Source: Lysinibacillus boronitolerans JCM 21713 = 10a = NBRC 103108
GTDB taxonomy: Bacteria > Bacillota > Bacilli > Bacillales_A > Planococcaceae
DNA: 64,000 nucleotides
Direction of reading: 5' to 3'
Assembly (NCBI RefSeq): GCF_000772935.1
Contig: NZ_JPVR01000068.1
Location: 1 to 64,000 of the forward strand
The position numbers and the translations under genes are program-made. The notes beneath the pieces are model-generated. The model ran no database searches. It saw only the letters and a program-made list of their open reading frames with translations, and was not told where the DNA came from. Below are positions 17,014 to 25,819 of the stretch, piece by piece; within the stretch, counting starts at the first letter, position 1; each line of letters starts with the position of its first letter.

Positions 17014-18429
17014 ATGAGTTATCATGAAAAAATTTCGGCGTTAATTGAAGCAAAAAAGCAAGCTACGGTGGCATTAAGCGATGCGATTTGGGCTGTGCCT
17101 GAGCTTCATTTTCAAGAGAAGAAATCGATGCTATATATGAAAGAGGCACTAGAGAAAGAGGGCTTTCAAACAGAAGTCGGTGTGGCTGGTCTTGAAACGG
17201 CGCTTGTTGGAACGTATGGTTCTGGCAAGCCTGTCATTGCCTTTCTAGGTGAATATGATGCGCTTCCAGGCTTAAGTCAAAAAGGTGGGGCAACACAACA
17301 TGAGCCTCTTGTGGATGGTGGAAGCGGACATGGCTGTGGTCATAACTTATTAGGTACAGGTGCATTCGCAGCTGCTGTAGCTGTAAAGGATTATTTAGCG
17401 CAACATCATCAGTCAGCAACAATCCGTTTTTATGGTTGCCCTGCAGAGGAGAATGGGTCTGGTAAAGCTTATATGGCAAAGGCTGGACTTTTTGATGATG
17501 TTGATATCGCGATCTCTTGGCATCCAGGTACATTTTCAACTGTGATGACGTGTAGTTCTCTAGCAAACTATGCTGCAACGTTTAAGTTTACAGGCAAAAG
17601 TGCTCATGCGGCGGCTGCACCACATCTTGGACGAAGTGCTTTAGATGCTGTTGAGCTTATGAATGTTGGGGTAAACTACTTACGAGAACACATCATCCCA
17701 GAAGCGCGTGTGCATTATGCGATTACGAATTCAGGCGGAACTTCGCCAAATGTCGTTCAACCATATGCAGAGGTAACGTATCTTGTTAGAGCACCTAAAA
17801 AGCAGCAAGTACAGGAAATCTATCAGCGCGTTGAGGACATTGCAAAGGGTGCCACAATGATGACAGGGACGTCAGTGGACATTGAGTTTGAAGGTGCTGC
17901 TTCGAATCTTATTACAAATAAAACACTTTATGATGTAATGTATCAACAAATACTTGAAATTGGTATGCCAGACTATACAATAGAGGATGAACAGTACGCA
18001 CAGGCTATTTTCGATACATTTACGCCAGAAGTACAAGCTGCTTCATTAGTGGGCTTACGTAAAGAAGATGCCAAGCAATTACAAGGAAAAGTGATTGCTG
18101 ATCATGTTCCAGGCATGCTACCTGAATTTGTTATGGGTGGCTCTACGGATGTTGGAGATGTCAGCTGGAACGTACCAACCGTACAGTGTACAACGGTATG
18201 TATGGCATTAGGGACACCATTACACACATGGCAGGTAGTGTCTCAGGGAGTTACGCCAATCGCGCATAAAGGTATGCTACAGGCTGCTAAAATTATGGCT
18301 TGTACAGCTTTAGCGTTGCTGGATAATCCTCTATACATTGAAGAAGCGAAAAAGGAATGGCAAGAACGTCTTGATGGAGAAACATATCAATCTTTAATTC
18401 CAGAGGGTACACAGCCACCTAAGCGCTAA
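17014..18429 (+). CDS. M20 family amidohydrolase, AbgB-like
   Basis: 471 residues; ATG 17014 is preceded by GGGAGG, which overlaps the alternative ATG 15 bases upstream. M20 metal ligands are in GHGCGHNLLG and PAEENGSGKAY, and the conserved SWHPG and FTGKSAHAAAAPHLGRSALD segments are present. Length and these motifs match the AbgB type, which cleaves p-aminobenzoyl-glutamate and related acyl-amino acids. Gene order (importer, amidohydrolase, glutaminase) suggests scavenging of an N-acylated glutamate or glutamine. The actual substrate cannot be read from sequence. Confidence 0.8.
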   Translation: MSYHEKISALIEAKKQATVALSDAIWAVPELHFQEKKSMLYMKEALEKEGFQTEVGVAGLETALVGTYGSGKPVIAFLGEYDALPGLSQKGGATQHEPLVDGGSGHGCGHNLLGTGAFAAAVAVKDYLAQHHQSATIRFYGCPAEENGSGKAYMAKAGLFDDVDIAISWHPGTFSTVMTCSSLANYAATFKFTGKSAHAAAAPHLGRSALDAVELMNVGVNYLREHIIPEARVHYAITNSGGTSPNVVQPYAEVTYLVRAPKKQQVQEIYQRVEDIAKGATMMTGTSVDIEFEGAASNLITNKTLYDVMYQQILEIGMPDYTIEDEQYAQAIFDTFTPEVQAASLVGLRKEDAKQLQGKVIADHVPGMLPEFVMGGSTDVGDVSWNVPTVQCTTVCMALGTPLHTWQVVSQGVTPIAHKGMLQAAKIMACTALALLDNPLYIEEAKKEWQERLDGETYQSLIPEGTQPPKR

Positions 18430-18435
18430 CAGGAT

Positions 18436-18472
18436 AGAGTCTTCATAGGAGAACTATGAAGGCTCTGTTTTT
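18436..18472 (+). terminator. Terminator after the amidohydrolase gene
   Basis: Arms AGAGTCTTCATAG and CTATGAAGGCTCT with a short T run. It lies just before the glutaminase ribosome site, so it may attenuate rather than stop expression. Confidence 0.75.
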
Positions 18473-18498
18473 GCCTCATTTTGAAAGGAGAACGCGAC

Positions 18499-19464
18499 AT
18501 GTCAACACAACCCAATCACCAGCATCAACTTTTAGCACAGTGGGTAACACAGTATCGTGCTGCTGCCAAAGAAGGGGAATGCGCTAGTTATATCCCAGCT
18601 TTAGCCCAAAAAGATCCCAACCAATTAGCTGTGGCGATTATTGGGACTGAGGGCCACGAAATCAAAGCGGGAGATACTGCAGAACTATTTACCCTGCAAA
18701 GCGTTTCCAAGGTCATTACCTTTATTTTAGCCTGTATGGATCGAGGCTTACCATATGTTTTAGAAAGAGTAGATGTTGAACCAACAGGAGATACCTTTAA
18801 CTCAATTATTCGCTTAGAAAGCCATCAGCCAGGAAAACCCTTTAACCCGATGATTAATGCAGGGGCTATTACGGTATCCTCCATGTTGGCTGGTCATTCT
18901 CCACAAGAGAAGGTCACAAAGATTCTACAATTTTTAGAACAAATCATCGGCAAGCAATTAAGTATCAATGAAGAAGTATTCGAGTCAGAGTGGCATACAG
19001 CTAACCGTAATCGAGCATTGGCCTACTACTTAATGGATTCTGGGTTTCTAGATTGTCCAGTAGAAGCGGCACTTGAGGTTTATTTGAAGCAATGCGCAAT
19101 TGAGGTTAATGTATCGGATTTAGCTATGATTGGCTTAGTTATTGCCAATGATGGCTATCACCCATTGTTAAAGAAACAGCTATTCCCTAAGCAAGTGGCG
19201 AAATTAGCGAAGGCTTTGATGGTGACATGCGGTATGTATAATGCCTCTGGGAAATTTGCAGCATTCATCGGCCTCCCTGCCAAAAGTGGTGTATCAGGCG
19301 CGATTCTTGCGGCTGTTCCAGGACATGCAGGCCTACACTCGCCGTTTCCTACTGGCTGTGGCATTGGAATTTACGGACCAGCGATTGATCCAATAGGAAA
19401 CAGTGTGGCAGGTGTAAAGTTGCTAAAACAGCTAGCAACAGAATGGGATATGACTATTTTTTAA
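18499..19464 (+). CDS. glsA: Glutaminase
   Basis: 321 residues from ATG 18499 (AAAGGAG upstream). It converts glutamine to glutamate and ammonia. The serine-dependent active site is visible: LQSVSKV (Ser and Lys), PFNPMINAGAI, NRALAYYL and the late AKSGVSGAI. Length is that of GlsA-type bacterial glutaminases. It stands alone between two terminators, downstream of the amidohydrolase, and could process glutamine released by that enzyme. Confidence 0.92.
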   Translation: MSTQPNHQHQLLAQWVTQYRAAAKEGECASYIPALAQKDPNQLAVAIIGTEGHEIKAGDTAELFTLQSVSKVITFILACMDRGLPYVLERVDVEPTGDTFNSIIRLESHQPGKPFNPMINAGAITVSSMLAGHSPQEKVTKILQFLEQIIGKQLSINEEVFESEWHTANRNRALAYYLMDSGFLDCPVEAALEVYLKQCAIEVNVSDLAMIGLVIANDGYHPLLKKQLFPKQVAKLAKALMVTCGMYNASGKFAAFIGLPAKSGVSGAILAAVPGHAGLHSPFPTGCGIGIYGPAIDPIGNSVAGVKLLKQLATEWDMTIF

Positions 19465-19469
19465 TGAGT

Positions 19470-19508
19470 AAAGATGATTTCAGCGCTTAGTCTGAAGTCA
19501 TCTTTTTT
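19470..19508 (+). terminator. Terminator between convergent genes
   Basis: Arms AAGATGATTTCAG and CTGAAGTCATCTT then seven Ts. It ends glsA; its reverse side overlaps the end of the permease gene. Confidence 0.8.
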
Positions 19509-20835
19509 TCATTTTATAAATAATAAATAAAGCGATAAACCAAATCGGCGTTAATAGTAGTGCTGTTCGCGTAGCCTCAGAAATAAACATCACAATTAAT
19601 AAAAAGGCGAAAAATACAAGTATGACATAGTTGATAAAAGGTGTCAGCGGTGCTTTGAAGATTGAAGCTTCATGTAAGGCACGGTTTTTTCGTTTGTAGA
19701 TAATGTGGGAAATGATGATAATGCTCCACACCCATATAAAACAAATCGCACTGATTGTCGTCACAATACTAAAGGCGTTCTCTGGCATCAACTTACTTAG
19801 CAGCGCACCAACTGATACAACAATAGCAGAAATAACGAGTGCATTACTTGGCACACTGTTTTTGTTGAGCTTTGCGAATGCTGGAGATGCCTGTTTATTG
19901 TTACCAAGATTATAGAGCATCCGACTTGTGGAGAATAACCCACTGTTACCTGCTGAAGCCGCTGAAGTAAGCACAACAAAATTTATAATACCAGCAGCAA
20001 TCGGGATACCTGCTAATGTAAACACTTGGACAAAGGGACTGCTTGACGCAGACATTTCATACCATGGGTTAATACATAAAATGACAAATAATGCCCCTAC
20101 ATAGAAAAGCAAAATGCGAAATGGAATTTTATTTATGGCAGAAGGAATATTTTTTTGAGGATCTGCTGTTTCAGCTGCTGAAACCCCCACTAATTCCACA
20201 CCAACAAATGCAAAGACAACCATTTGGAACGCCATTAAAAAGCCGTATATACCATTTGGGAACATGCCCCCATGTGCCCACAGATTTTCAAGCGATACTG
20301 TCCCTGAGCTAGTTTGAAAGCCAGTTACTAACATAATAAGACCAATAATAATAAGTGCTACAATCGTAATAACTTTAATAATAGCGAACCAAAATTCTAA
20401 CTCACCAAAAAGTTTAACGGTTAATAGATTTAGTAGTAGTAACAAGACGAGGCAACCAATGGCTGGCACCCATTGGGGGATATCAAACCAATATTGTGCA
20501 TAAACCCCCACCGCAATAATGTCCGCCATCGCTGTCATAATCCAACAGAACCAATAGGTCCATCCTGTTACATAACCCGCCCAAGGCCCTATGTATTCGG
20601 ATGCAAAATCCGTAAATGAGGTGTAGCCTGCATTGGATAGTAACAATTCACCCAAAGCGCGCATCACAAAAAATAGCGCGGTCCCTACAATTAAGTAGGC
20701 TAGAATGATCGAAGGCCCTGCTAAGGCAATGGCTTTCCCAGAGCCTAAAAATAATCCAGTCCCAATTGTTCCACCAATGGCAATAAGCTGCACATGGCGA
20801 TTTTTTAAATCTCGTTTTAATTGTTGCTGTTCCAC
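19498..20835 (-). CDS. APC-family amino acid permease, probably glycine/alanine/serine (CycA/AapA-like)
   Basis: 445 residues and 12 predicted helices. GTG 20835 is chosen because GAGGGGG lies seven bases upstream; an earlier TTG falls inside that site. The N-terminus has the AAT-group signature: RHVQLIAIGGTIGTGLFLGSG, given as IAIGGTIGTGLFLG, followed by GPSIILAYL and RALGEL. CycA-type members carry glycine and D-/L-alanine. A glycine riboswitch and terminator precede the gene, strongly suggesting glycine as a substrate or signal. Confidence 0.85.
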   Translation of the reverse strand: MEQQQLKRDLKNRHVQLIAIGGTIGTGLFLGSGKAIALAGPSIILAYLIVGTALFFVMRALGELLLSNAGYTSFTDFASEYIGPWAGYVTGWTYWFCWIMTAMADIIAVGVYAQYWFDIPQWVPAIGCLVLLLLLNLLTVKLFGELEFWFAIIKVITIVALIIIGLIMLVTGFQTSSGTVSLENLWAHGGMFPNGIYGFLMAFQMVVFAFVGVELVGVSAAETADPQKNIPSAINKIPFRILLFYVGALFVILCINPWYEMSASSSPFVQVFTLAGIPIAAGIINFVVLTSAASAGNSGLFSTSRMLYNLGNNKQASPAFAKLNKNSVPSNALVISAIVVSVGALLSKLMPENAFSIVTTISAICFIWVWSIIIISHIIYKRKNRALHEASIFKAPLTPFINYVILVFFAFLLIVMFISEATRTALLLTPIWFIALFIIYKMKKR

Positions 20836-20877
20836 GTTTATCCCCCTCAAAGATGCATAAAAAACTATGACTGGAAA

Positions 20878-20911
20878 AATAAAAAGAGACTAGTTGTGAC
20901 ACTAGTCTCGG
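20878..20911 (-). terminator. Riboswitch expression-platform terminator
   Basis: On the minus strand, near-perfect hairpin with arms GAGACTAGTG and ACTAGTCTC followed by TTTTTATTTTT. It lies between the glycine aptamer and the permease start, so it is probably the regulated terminator. Confidence 0.85.
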
Positions 20912-20989
20912 AAAAACGTCAGAATAACAAATACCATTTATTCGCAGATGTCTACATGAAATAGTGTAGCATCGCTTATAAAAGCTGTA

Positions 20990-21095
20990 TTACTCCTCTG
21001 TCCTTTTGCCTGAGATAGTGAACCCTTCGGCGACGCAATGTGCGCTCTCTCCAGAACTGCTCCTGCTATAGTTTGATCCATAGCATTCATAGCTT
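20990..21095 (-). promoter_or_regulatory. Glycine riboswitch (single aptamer)
   Basis: Read on the minus strand, this contains the glycine-aptamer core: CTGGAGAGAGCGC, then GTCGCCGAAGGGTTC, then CTATCTCAGGCAAAAGGACAGAGGAG. Only one aptamer is apparent, where many glycine riboswitches are tandem. Flanking sequence upstream (CTATAGCAGG with its partner) may form the extra closing stem of singlet types. The terminator and permease follow on the same strand. Confidence 0.88.
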
Positions 21096-21119
21096 ATTAA
21101 CTTGATAGTCAATTATTAT

Positions 21120-21484
21120 TGTAAGATATTATACATCCTAACAGTGCTTAAAAAATTATTCAACAATAAATTTTAACTATTTTCAGAAAAATAGAAGAAT
21201 AGGGTTCGTAACGGGTCTATCCCTAACGAAAAATAGTATTTTTGGTCATACAAAGTGTTGCATGAAGGGGTTTTTAAAATATGAGGTGAATTGGCTAATT
21301 TTATGGAAGCAAATAGGGTGATAATGCGTAAGGTTATGGGGAATTAGTGTAAAGTGCTCTTTTTTATTGGAGGATTGCTCAACATAGCTGTCGAAGCGCT
21401 CATTTTATAAGGAACCTGCTCCAAAAGAAGATAAACGTGCTCAGCTGAAATAGATATAATATAGTAGAAACTCTGAATTTTTTA
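21120..21484. other. Intergenic region, no gene seen
   Basis: About 365 bp between the riboswitch and the rhodanese terminator. No ribosome-site-linked frame longer than about 20 codons and no convincing structure. Confidence 0.5.
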
Positions 21485-21526
21485 AAAAAGAAGCCGTCTC
21501 ATAGTTCTTTGAGACGACTTTTTTTC
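21485..21526 (-). terminator. Terminator after the rhodanese gene
   Basis: Hairpin CGTCTCA / TGAGACG flanked by A and T runs, so it could work from both sides. It lies just past the rhodanese stop codon. Confidence 0.75.
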
Positions 21527-21535
21527 GTGAGAGAA

Positions 21536-21922
21536 TTAATATTTTTTTGCTTTTATTTTACCTGTCCAAGTTTTGAAGCCACCTTGTAGTTGGTAAATTT
21601 GGTTGTACCCACGTTTTTTAAGAAATAGTGCAGCACGTGAGCTACGGCCTGTATTTTGACAGTATAGATATACTGGTAAATCTGGGCGGATTTCTTTATA
21701 ACGTTGACGTAATGTTGTCGAAGGAACATTTCGTGCACCAAGAATATGACCAGCATCAAATTCTTTTTGCTCACGAACATCGATCAGCTGGGCTTTACGA
21801 TAGCCTTCTATGAATTGCTCTTGTGTTAGGTTGGTTACGGCTTTTTTGAGTCGTAGTGCATTAATTCCGATATATGCAATTGTGACTACTAAAACGACAC
21901 CGATTGTGATAAGTATGTCCAA
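21536..21922 (-). CDS. yqhL: Membrane-anchored rhodanese-like protein (YqhL type)
   Basis: 128 residues from TTG 21922 with AAGGGG upstream. One N-terminal membrane helix (~3-22) precedes a rhodanese domain: LIDVREQKEFDAGHILGARN, given as DVREQKEFDAGHI, then the active-site loop YCQNTGRSS with the catalytic Cys. It probably transfers sulfur near the inner membrane face. The divergent neighbour is lipM, the same pairing as yqhL-yqhM in B. subtilis. Confidence 0.88.
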   Translation of the reverse strand: MDILITIGVVLVVTIAYIGINALRLKKAVTNLTQEQFIEGYRKAQLIDVREQKEFDAGHILGARNVPSTTLRQRYKEIRPDLPVYLYCQNTGRSSRAALFLKKRGYNQIYQLQGGFKTWTGKIKAKKY

Positions 21923-22134
21923 GATTTTCTTACCCCTTTCTATCTTCTCTATTATTATAAAAGATGCGCTAGCGATAGTCCAATGAGTTTGATAAAATTA
22001 ACTAGGTTGTGGCGAAATCGTCTTTTTCGTTACAAAAGCAATCGTTCGCAACTTGAACAATAGCATAATATTCGTTAAAGTTGAACCACAGGTGGGGCCT
22101 GATGGATCATTTTATATTTGTAGGAGATGAACAT

Positions 22135-22965
22135 ATGACAACTTGGTATTTTTTAAATTCAGGGAAATGTAGTCCTTCTTTTAATATGGCACTAGATGAA
22201 GCATTACTTGATTGGCATAGTGAGGGGTTAATTCCACCAGTAATTCGTTTCTATGAGTGGGAGCCTGCGACATTGTCCATAGGTTATTTTCAACAAGCCA
22301 AAAGAGATATTAATTTAGATGCTGTGCGTGAACAAGGCTTAGGGTTTGTGCGACGTCCGACTGGTGGACGAGCTGTCCTACATGAACATGAGCTAACTTA
22401 TAGTGTCATTGTGACGGAAAGCTATCCAAATATGCCAGAGTCTGTGACAGAGGCATATCGTGTGTTAAGTGAGGGAATCCTGCAAGGCTTCCACAACTTA
22501 GGTATGGATGCCTATTTTAGTGTACCTGATACAGAGGAGAAAAGAGCTGACCTGAAGAGTCCGAAAAGTGCTGTTTGCTTTGATGCGCCAAGTTGGTATG
22601 AACTTGTCGTAGAAGGAAAAAAAATAGCGGGAAGCGCCCAAACACGTCAAAAAGGTGTCATTTTACAGCATGGCGCTATTTTATTAGATTTGGATCAAGA
22701 GAAATTATTATCCGTATTTAATTTCTCCAGTGAAGAAGCGAAGAATCGTATGCGTAGAAAGCTACCGGAAAAGGCTGTTGCCATCAATAGTCTTGTAAAA
22801 GAGCCAGTGACAGTTGAGCAATGTGTGACAGCTTTTAGAGATGGCTTTGCAAAATCGTTGCAAATTGAACTAAAACCATTTACACTTTCTGAGGAGCAAT
22901 TAGAATATGTCCGCGCTTTAGAAGAAAAAAAATATGCTTCAGATGAGTGGAACTTTAAAAAGTAA
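22135..22965 (+). CDS. lipM: Octanoyl-[GcvH]:protein N-octanoyltransferase LipM
   Basis: 276 residues; ATG 22135 (AGGAGA upstream) gives an N-terminus aligned with B. subtilis LipM ([22 protein letters not shown]). It moves octanoyl groups from acyl carrier protein onto GcvH, the first step of lipoate assembly. Family motifs: [18 protein letters not shown] and the segment [21 protein letters not shown], given as [10 protein letters not shown] plus GKKIAGSAQ, whose Cys is the acyl-enzyme nucleophile. Gene order beside yqhL supports the call over LplA or LipL. Confidence 0.92.
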   Translation: MTTWYFLNSGKCSPSFNMALDEALLDWHSEGLIPPVIRFYEWEPATLSIGYFQQAKRDINLDAVREQGLGFVRRPTGGRAVLHEHELTYSVIVTESYPNMPESVTEAYRVLSEGILQGFHNLGMDAYFSVPDTEEKRADLKSPKSAVCFDAPSWYELVVEGKKIAGSAQTRQKGVILQHGAILLDLDQEKLLSVFNFSSEEAKNRMRRKLPEKAVAINSLVKEPVTVEQCVTAFRDGFAKSLQIELKPFTLSEEQLEYVRALEEKKYASDEWNFKK

Positions 22966-23088
22966 AAAATGGTATGAAAAAATATTTTTTAACGTTCAAT
23001 CCTAGTCATAACAAGTAGTTCTGAATCTATTAAAAAAAGCAAGAGTTGAATTAAAAATCTATATATAGTATCTTTTTTAAAGACATAT

Positions 23089-23104
23089 ACACAATATGTA
23101 GTGT
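23089..23104 (+). promoter_or_regulatory. NrdR box 1
   Basis: ACACAATATGTAGTGT, a 16-bp near-palindrome matching the ACAC-TATAT-GTGT style of NrdR operators, upstream of a ribonucleotide reductase gene. Confidence 0.8.
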
Positions 23105-23110
23105 TTAACA

Positions 23111-23126
23111 ACACAAGATATTGTGT
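23111..23126 (+). promoter_or_regulatory. NrdR box 2
   Basis: ACACAAGATATTGTGT, second NrdR-like palindrome, 22 bp centre to centre from the first (about two helical turns) and 38 bp before the nrdJ start. Tandem helically phased boxes are the usual NrdR arrangement. Confidence 0.85.
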
Positions 23127-23164
23127 ATTTATTTTGTAATGAAGAAAACAAGGGAGGCAAAACG

Positions 23165-23962
23165 ATGGTACTCACAAATCATCAACCCGAAGTAAACAAT
23201 CAATTTGAACAGTTAAACAAAGATATTGAACAATTCCCGCAGGTACACCCCGTAACATCTGATATGCATATTACACACAAAGGTGTATCGAGACTTGTCA
23301 TGATCGATCGCTATTCGTTTAAAGACACAGAAAAGAAAACATTGAAAGCCGGCGACTTTGTTGTATTAACGGTAAAAGCTGATCCGAAATTTCCTGCACG
23401 TGGTTTAGGGACAATTCAAAAATTGGATCTGTCCACAAAAACAGCAGAGATTTTAATTGAAGAGGATTATCGTAGCGCATTAGACGATCCGCAAGAGCAA
23501 GAAACGGGAGTGATTACGCGTTCAATTGACGTGTTAGAAAAGCCTCTTGAGATATTTTATGAACAAATTGCAAAACGAAATGCAACAGGCCTTGCTGCTG
23601 TTGAAAAAACACCAGAAAAACGCCAGGAGTGGTTTGAGAAATTTTATAACCAATTAGTCTCTTTAAAATTCATCCCTGCTGGGCGAGTGATTTATGGAGC
23701 TGGTTCTGAAACAGATGTAACTTTCTTCAACTGTTACGTGATGCCATTTGTCGCTGACTCTCGTGAAGGGATCAGTGATCATCGTAAGCAAGTAATGGAA
23801 ATTATGAGCCGTGGTGGTGGTGTAGGAACAAATGGTTCAACATTACGTCCACGCAACACATTAGCTCGTGGTGTAAACGGTAAATCATCTGGTTCTGTCT
23901 CATGGTTAGATGATATTGCGAAGCTGACTCATCTTGTCGAACAAGGTGGTAGCCGCAGAGGT
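23165..23962 (+). CDS. nrdJ: Vitamin B12-dependent ribonucleotide reductase, exon 1
   Basis: First 266 residues of a class II (NrdJ) ribonucleotide reductase, which makes deoxyribonucleotides using adenosylcobalamin and needs no oxygen. ATG 23165 follows GGGAGG. The exon contains FIPAGRVIYGAGS, then FFNCYVMP and MSRGGGVGTNGSTLRPRN, and ends in EQGGSRRG. Joining position 23962 to 25175 gives GGSRRG-AQMIMLADWHP, the uninterrupted family sequence. Without splicing the frame would add KHNLGASA and stop. Two NrdR boxes precede the gene. The whole coding sequence is about 856 residues. Confidence 0.92.
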
Positions 23963-25174
23963 AAGCATAATCTAGGTGCTTCTGCGTAAACAAACCTCGT
24001 GAATTGCTGGGAACTCTTTAACGGAAATATTGTCACTTTAATCGAGGTGGGAAATATGGATGTTTATGATGCGATGCAACCACAAACTTGTATAATATGT
24101 GGTTTTACAATAAATCATAATAAACAAGGATGGTTTACGTCTCATTTGAAAAATGAGCATAATTTAACATTAGATAATTATTTAATATCTTATTTTTACC
24201 CAATAGAAATGGTGATCTGCCAATATATTTTATGTAATAAAAAGGTTAAACTGAGGCGAGGTATTCCAAATCAATTTTGTAGTAGAAGCTGTCGAGGAAA
24301 AGGTGAGCCATTAACTTGTGTAATTTGTGGAAAACTATTCGATGAAAAAAATCGGCAGACTAAAACTTGTAGTAAAGAGTGTGCAAGTAGACTTCGATCA
24401 CAAAATACAGGTAAGTGGCATAATGACATGCCAAATGAACAAAAAAAGGTTCATTTTAAAAATATCATTTCAAAAACAGCTAAAACTAGAAAAATAAATG
24501 GAACGCCTTCATGGAATAGTGGTAAAACAGGAGTTTATAGTAGAGAAACCATTGAAAAGATTCGACAAGCTGCATTAAAGCAAATAGAGAGGGAAACGTT
24601 TAGAAAAACTAGTATTGAAAAAGCTTTAGAGAATTTCTTAGTTGAACAATCAATCACCAACAAATATTCCTTTATATTTGAAGGTGCGCAGTTTGATTTC
24701 TTACTAGTTGGGACAAATATTCTAATTGAATGTGATGGTGATTTTTGGCACGGGAATCCAAAATTTTATTCCTCTTTTTATGAAGTACAAAAGAGAATAA
24801 AAGCTAGGGATATCGAAAAAAATCAAATTGCAGCAGCTAATGGATACACTTTACTCCGTTTTTGGGAAGATGAGATAAAAAATGATTTTGAAAATGTTAA
24901 AAAACGCATTATAAATGCACTGCTAGCTACAACGTAATCGGAAACGGTAAACGTGAATGCTTGAAAATAGTAGTGGGATAAAGACAATCAGCAGCCAAGC
25001 TCCTTTTAAAGGGGAAGGTTCAACGACCATCGAAAACACGCTAAGTTAGCGGAAGTGAGTAGAGTAGGAGTGAAGCCACTCCGAAGTGCGAGGGCATCTA
25101 ATAAGATGTAAGATATGGTCTCAACTTCTATGGTGACATAGAGAGTGGGTGTAGCGAACCCGCGTAAGAAATCG
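23963..25174 (+). ncRNA. Group I intron 1 in nrdJ
   Basis: A 1212-nt self-splicing intron. The 5' exon end CGCAGAGGU pairs with the internal guide GCUUCUGCG at 23978-23986 over nine positions, with the required U-G pair at the splice site (P1). Core elements follow: P (AATTGCTGGGAA, ~24001), Q (AATCAGCAGCCAAG, ~24986), R (GTTCAACGACCA, ~25018) and S (AAGATATGGTCT, ~25109). P4 (TGCTG/CAGCA) and P7 (GACCA/TGGTC) can form. The last intron base is G 25174. The homing endonuclease gene lies between P and Q, that is, within P5. Confidence 0.93.
24056..24937 (+). CDS. Intron-encoded homing endonuclease, EDxHD/Vsr-like
   Basis: 293 residues; ATG 24056 has GAGGTGGG upstream. Start codons further up would overlap the intron core. 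N-terminal half: three Cys-rich zinc-finger-like modules (CIICGF, CSRSCRGKG...CVICGK, CSKECASRL), then a NUMOD-like SWNSGKTGVYSRETIEKIR region. C-terminal half: a Vsr/EDxHD nuclease domain with FDFLLVGTNILIECDGDFWHGNP, given as IECDGDFWHGNP, and a late LLRFWEDEI. I-Bth0305I in a phage recA intron is of this type. It probably cuts intronless nrdJ to spread the intron. Confidence 0.85.
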   Translation: MDVYDAMQPQTCIICGFTINHNKQGWFTSHLKNEHNLTLDNYLISYFYPIEMVICQYILCNKKVKLRRGIPNQFCSRSCRGKGEPLTCVICGKLFDEKNRQTKTCSKECASRLRSQNTGKWHNDMPNEQKKVHFKNIISKTAKTRKINGTPSWNSGKTGVYSRETIEKIRQAALKQIERETFRKTSIEKALENFLVEQSITNKYSFIFEGAQFDFLLVGTNILIECDGDFWHGNPKFYSSFYEVQKRIKARDIEKNQIAAANGYTLLRFWEDEIKNDFENVKKRIINALLATT

Positions 25175-25819
25175 GCACAAATGATTATGCTAGCAGATTG
25201 GCATCCAGATATTGTGGAGTTTATTATTTCCAAAATGCAAAATCCACGTATTCTGCGTTACCTGATTGAAAATACAACGGATGAAACAATCATCCGTCTA
25301 GCCAAAGAAAAATTAAACTTCAAGCCACTTTCTATGCAAGAGGAAGCGATGTATCAAGGCATCGTGAATTATAAAAACATTGAAGGCTTAGGTGGATTTG
25401 ATACAGCGATCATTCGTGAGGCTGAAAATAAATTACGTGATGGTGGCACGTACACTGTTCATAACCCAGAGTTTTTAACAGGTGCCAACATTTCTGTGAC
25501 ATTAACAAAAGAATTTATGGAAGCAGTTGAAAAAGACGCTGACTTTGAGCTTCGTTTCCCAGCCGTTGAAGAATATACAAAGGAAGAAATGAGCGTTTAC
25601 AACACGAAATGGCATGAAGTTGGTGATGTTCGTGAATGGGAGAAAATGGGCTATAAAGTCCGCACATACCGTACAATTAAAGCAAAAGAGTTATGGAATT
25701 TAATTAATGTATGTGCAACATACTCGGCAGAGCCAGGTATTTTCTTTATCGACAACGCCAACGACATGACAAATGCAAAGGCATATGGTCAAAGTGTTGT
25801 AGCGACGAACCCGTGTGGT
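25175..25819 (+). CDS. nrdJ: Vitamin B12-dependent ribonucleotide reductase, exon 2
   Basis: 215 residues from AQMIMLADWHPDIVEFI to VVATNPCG. It includes NPEFLTGANISVTLTKEF, EPGIFFIDNANDMTN and the active-site NPCG, whose cysteine is in the catalytic centre of these enzymes. Translation without splicing would start in intron sequence (MGVANPRKKS) and run into GLRLTLKIAG and a stop, which is not reductase sequence. Junctions at 25174/25175 and 25819/25820 restore a continuous protein. Confidence 0.92.

Noticed and set aside
17234-17578. Minus-strand frame inside the amidohydrolase gene
   Set aside because: Shadow of the M20 gene; His-rich composition comes from the complementary codons.
22966-23164. 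Cobalamin riboswitch before nrdJ
   Set aside because: No B12-box sequence and too little room; NrdR boxes explain the region.
23963-25174. Intein or simple pseudogene in nrdJ
   Set aside because: The insert carries in-frame stops, and guide-sequence pairing plus P/Q/R/S elements support a group I intron.
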